This document shows positions 60,800 to 64,000 of a stretch of 64,000 nt of DNA, one piece after another (the stretch's first letter is position 1; each line of letters begins with the position of its first letter). The position numbers were made by a program, and so were the translations under genes. The notes under the pieces are model-generated. The model did not search any database, had not been told where the DNA came from, and saw nothing but the letters and a program-made list of their open reading frames with translations. The stretch is taken from contig JAIFAC010000426.1 in assembly GCA_026545765.1 (NCBI GenBank), positions 1 through 64,000 of the forward strand. The letters run 5' to 3'. Source of the stretch: Plantago major (lineage: Eukaryota; Streptophyta; Magnoliopsida; Lamiales; Plantaginaceae).

Positions 60800-62450
60800 A
60801 TGCCGCGACAGAGGCCGTCCACTTATCGTCCCCCACCACGCAGCCGGCCGCAGGATAGTAGTGGTGGGTCGGGGACAGGTCGATGATGGAGGGCTCATGG
60901 TCGTGGCAGGTCTCGGATTCCTGAGACCCCCTGGCAGAGAGAGCAACATGGCTCTACCAACAAGACATTAGTCGGAGGACGACCACGATTGTCCCTACCG
61001 TGTTCGATCCAAACCATCCCAACGCCACGGGACGGCTTGCAAAGGATTTTCCCGTGGTCCCGCCAAGTAAGTATTATACATTCTTCTTAAATATGTAAAA
61101 CATAACTTATAATGATAGTCGACAAGTATAAATTGTTGTACTAAAGTAATATATATATTCGCTTCTTGTATCTTATACATTGACAACACTATGGCCTTGG
61201 AGGTGCACAACAAACTAGGTGACATCTTCCAGAAAGGTGAGAGCCACCCAAGTGGCTGTTGGTGAGTGGAGCCACATCTCTGAGCGCATGAGGGCCGAGT
61301 ACTTCAATGAGCCGAGGGTGTTAAAATATGGCATTCCTTCATTTGTAATTATAATCGCTTTTAATATGAGTGGTATGTTAGCCATCGTATGTGAGTGGTA
61401 TATTAGCCACTTTATTTGGGTGATATGTTAGTCACCATTGTGTTAGTAAAATTTAGGACAATGAGTGGTATGTTAGCCACTATATGTGAGTGGTATGTTA
61501 GCCACTTTGTTTGGGTGATATGTTAGTCACCATATCTCATATGTTGTTGTATCTTGTTAAATTGATGTAACATGGTGAGGTTATACATGTATCGATTTCG
61601 ATGTTGTATGAAATTGGGAGTGTAGAAGGAGTACTTCATTCCCAAGAAGTTGATGCAATGAGTGGCCCTTTGGGATGCCAATCGCCGAATCGATGTCCAG
61701 ACGCTGTTTACACCAACAAAGCGGAACCGGCATCCCACCGACACGGTGAAGGGCCGCTCACCACCTTGGGAGGCGATCTCATCACCGATTTTTATCAATC
61801 TATCGGTATATATGTTTTTGCAATCTAGCATTACGTATGTATGAAGTCTCCGCTGCTCATATTTATAGATGATAAATTGTTGACTAGATCCGCTTGATTC
61901 AGTGGCACGGGGAGGTGACATCCAAGTATGCCATCTTCAAGAAGGCTGTATATGGGTATGGACCGACTATCGGGCCTCGCCTATCATGGGTATGTTTATG
62001 TTGCTTAAAGTTCATATTTGTACACTATTACAAGTTAATTTTAAAAAGAATCGATCATGATATTCGCTATTTAAGATTTCAGTCGAGGTTAATGCTCGTG
62101 TGGCGAGGTGAGGAAGAGACGGGTGATGTGTTGTCAACTGAACAAGTTGACAACATCTTCCTAGAGGTCAACAAACCGGACAAGAAAGGACGAATATATG
62201 GACTCGGGAGCCTCGGGTTGAGCCTGGCTAGTTCGGGGTTCTCCTCATCATCATCCAAAGCCCAAAGGCGTCCGTTTACACACGTGACTGTGTCTCGAAA
62301 TGGTGCAAGCAGTCCGGGAACAAAGTTGCGCCTAACTCAAGAGATGCAAGATGCCGCCAAGAACAAAGGGAGGAGAACGAGCGCCTTTCTACATGTATGG
62401 AGCAACATGTCCCAGTTCCGCCATCACCCACCCCCGTCTGATAGCTATTT
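60800..62450 (+). pseudogene. CACTA element 2 second gene (TNPA-like)
   Basis: ATG after a TTTTTGCAG acceptor: MPRQRPSTYRPPPRSRPQ, as in element 1. Middle exons include SHISERMRAEYFNEP (near 61280). The C-terminal exon (about 62100-62400) reads VLSTEQVDNIFLEVNKPDKK, GRIYGLGSLGLSLA and KLRLTQEMQDAAKNK, typical of the Ptta/En/Spm family. An early stop follows the first exon's SGGSGTGR, and the coil is frameshifted near 62380. Contains the hairpin minisatellite (61365-61540). Confidence 0.7.
61365..61540. repeat. Tandem hairpin minisatellite in CACTA element 2
   Basis: Six or so units of the same two hairpin forms as 54245-54700 (AGTGG-TATGTTAG-CCACT and GGTGA-TATGTTAG-TCACC), with the same linker words (TTGTGTTAGTAAA, TTTAGGACAAT). 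Same position in the gene as in element 1. Confidence 0.9.
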
Positions 62451-62619
62451 AGTTATGTATCTGTATGTTTGGATTTTTTTTTCATATTTACACTTAATTT
62501 CTCCAGCTCCGGATATTACTTTTTTTATTCAAAATTTATTGAAATATTTTCCGTATTATTCATTTATTATCGAACATTATATTGATTAAATAGGTGAACT
62601 ACGAAAAACAGGGATAAAT

Positions 62620-63050
62620 AGGAATTAAAGAGTGACGGATGAATAGTGACGGATTCACGTTGATTTTAATTAGTGACGGAATTATTAGGATTTAATTAGT
62701 GACGGAATTTCGATTCGCCACTAATTCCAATAAATGTTGAAGATTTGATAGAATCTATCCGTCATAAATATAACGCATGTATAGATTCTATCCGTCGTCC
62801 GGTTTCGCGACGGATAGATTCTAGTCTATCCGTCGTTACATATACCGCCGGATAGATTCTATCCGTCGTTATATTTCGATTAAAAAAAAGTCAAATATAT
62901 AATCCGTCACATCGACGACGGATTATCTATCCGCTCGCTCATCTCTCCAAATGGGCGATTTGATTTTTATCTGTCGCCCGATCCGCCGCTGTAGGGCGAC
63001 GGATCGTCAAGCGCGACGATCTATCCGCCTCACCCCGCTTTTTTTTAGTG
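62620..63050. repeat. CACTA element 2, right end with subterminal repeats
   Basis: Repeats of GTGACGGA and GACGGATAGATTCTATCCGTC in both orientations, ending TTTTTTTTAGTG. Some copies are longer palindromes (for example around 62790-62880). Confidence 0.8.
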
Positions 63051-63938
63051 GAAGAGCGTGATGATGTCCATCTAAGACTTGATGGAGTCATCTGCAAGGG
63101 TGGTTGTGAAGGTAAGAGCCTTCATGTTATCATTTAGACCATCGACTCAAATGGCCTCATACTTAGTCGATGACCCCTGGACAAGTATCACCGTAGTATT
63201 TCTCATGAGCCTTTACCATTTTTCCAGAGTAGCTGAGCTTCTAAGGCCTTCTATCGAGGTAGATCTCTTCAAGCGCAGCCTCTCACCACCCTCGATTGAT
63301 TGCTACATCCGAGGAAGATCCTCAATTTGAACCACCGGATACTTTTCGCCATGTGATCCCTTACTCTATGCAAAGGAGCTGTAGCGTTTACTAGACCTAC
63401 TTCATCGGTCCTAGCCTGACCGACTTCTTTGTGTTGGCCTCAGATGCTACTTTCTCCTAATCTTCCGAAATGGAGCGTGTTCATTTCTAGATTGATCCGC
63501 TTAGCTTGCCTAGGAACCGCCAAGGGTGGAGTAGCTTATGAGCCTAAACATTGTTAGAACCAAAGCATCCTTGAATAGTAAGAGGCCAAACTGTTCTCGC
63601 CATCCCAAACTCACTGGGCGAATGACATGCCTGCTTGAAGAGTGAAGTTTCTTCGAGGAGGACCATGTGTTCTCGACAGAGGAACTTGTCCTTCAACTCA
63701 ATGCTTGAGTGCTTATTGAAGGATCAGCGCTCTTTCCTCTTCAAGAAAGACTAGCAAGGTGACCATCACTGATAGCCCATCGTGTTTCTTGAAGTGGCTC
63801 GCCACTCTTCCCTCCGAGTGGGAGGTCCGCCTTTGCCTGGGAGGCGCCCAAGCCGCAGAGTGTTGGTTCTCGACCTTCTTGTTCTTGCCATTACGGAAGA
63901 GAACGGAACTTTTGTAAAGTTTCCAGACGGCGCCAAAA
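63051..63938 (-). mobile_element. Interior and primer-binding region of Gypsy-like element copy 2
   Basis: Matches 36003-36963 of copy 1 with many small indels. The right part, on the minus strand, is the region just downstream of the primer-binding site (63916-63938), which has the same GGCGCC core. Coding capacity is not intact. Confidence 0.65.
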
Positions 63939-64000
63939 TGTCGAGGGTAAGATCCCAACTACTTAGAGATTATTCGACCTCACGGATAATGGCCAAGGTA
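63939..64000 (-). mobile_element. Start of 5' LTR of Gypsy-like element copy 2 (partial)
   Basis: TGTCGAGGGTAAGATC matches the LTR end at 45962 and 36964. The LTR continues past the window edge. Confidence 0.75.

Larger units (their letters stand above)
58402..63050 (+). mobile_element. CACTA (En/Spm) transposon 2, internally deleted, 4649 bp
   Basis: Left end CACTACAAGAAAATCC, right end inverted CACTAAAAAAAAGC. The uninterrupted target is visible in LTR-element copy 1 (TTTTTAGGAAGAGC near 36003); the duplication reads GGA at the left and is incomplete at the right by one base. Subterminal repeats are of the GCGACGGATAA type, different from element 1. The transposase gene has lost its catalytic core, so it is non-autonomous. 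Confidence 0.9.
45962..64000 (-). mobile_element. Ty3/Gypsy-like element (tRNA-Asp primed), copy 2, with nested insertions
   Basis: On the plus strand: 3' LTR (45962-46535), polypurine tract (complement, from 46536), interior 46553-47302, SIRE-like solo LTR (47303-48938), interior 48944-49001, CACTA element 1 (49002-56109), interior 56113-58401, CACTA element 2 (58402-63050), interior 63051-63915, primer-binding region, and the first 62 bases of the 5' LTR (63939 on). Without insertions about 4.6 kb remain. No reverse transcriptase or integrase was recognised, so it resembles a large non-autonomous derivative. Broken; same family as copy 1. Confidence 0.7.

Overview
The window is AT-rich nuclear DNA from a flowering plant, most likely a eudicot. 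The evidence is CACTA (En/Spm) transposons with plant-type transposase domains, a Cassandra-like TRIM LTR carrying a 5S rRNA-like core, PIF/Harbinger, Tourist-, Stowaway- and Mutator-type elements, SIRE-like and tRNA-Asp-primed LTR elements, a subfamily XII-type LRR receptor kinase, FBD-domain genes, and a plant poly(A)-binding protein copy. The species cannot be named from sequence alone. I found no intact host gene, rRNA gene, tRNA gene or CRISPR array. Most long open frames lie in low-complexity or tandem-repeat DNA.

Layout. Positions 1-1714 hold the end of a decayed PIF/Harbinger element with a Myb/SANT-like gene, inserted in an LRR fragment (1718-1995). A block at about 1996-9925 (A) recurs in direct orientation at about 24133-32765 (B). 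It carries an array of GAAACTAAC-type repeats, an FBD-gene fragment, a (GA)n tract and an LRR receptor-kinase pseudogene. Each copy has private insertions that the other copy resolves as empty sites. In A the LRR pseudogene (6530-11787, minus strand) is cut by a Tourist-like element, a solo LTR, a 169-bp insertion and a Mutator-like element that itself hosts a truncated LINE. Part of the block recurs as C (37747-40885) and D (33105-34290). Between A and B lie mostly anonymous AT-rich DNA, a Cassandra-like solo LTR, a degenerate tandem array, a 280-bp direct duplication, a Helitron-like 3' end, and a Copia-like LTR with a second LTR nested in it.

From 34290 onward two copies of one minus-strand, tRNA-Asp-primed LTR element dominate. 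The first is truncated at its left (34290-37503). The second starts at 45962 and runs off the right edge, its interior opened by a SIRE-like solo LTR (47303-48938), a 7.1-kb CACTA element (49002-56109) and a 4.6-kb deletion-type CACTA element (58402-63050). Both copies hold a 24-bp minisatellite. Between the copies lie block C, nested MITEs, and a processed poly(A)-binding protein pseudogene just downstream of an unrelated LTR and its primer-binding-like site.

The most unusual signal is a tandem series of short hairpins in the second gene of both CACTA elements. All units share the loop TATGTTAG, while the stems differ by paired, compensatory changes. Other points of interest are the inside-out arrangement of the two LTR-element ends flanked by the same CTATG pentamer, and repeated insertion at one TTA-rich site in LRR paralogues. 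Divergence between the duplicated blocks is rich in small indels, so assembly noise should be considered before reading much into broken frames.
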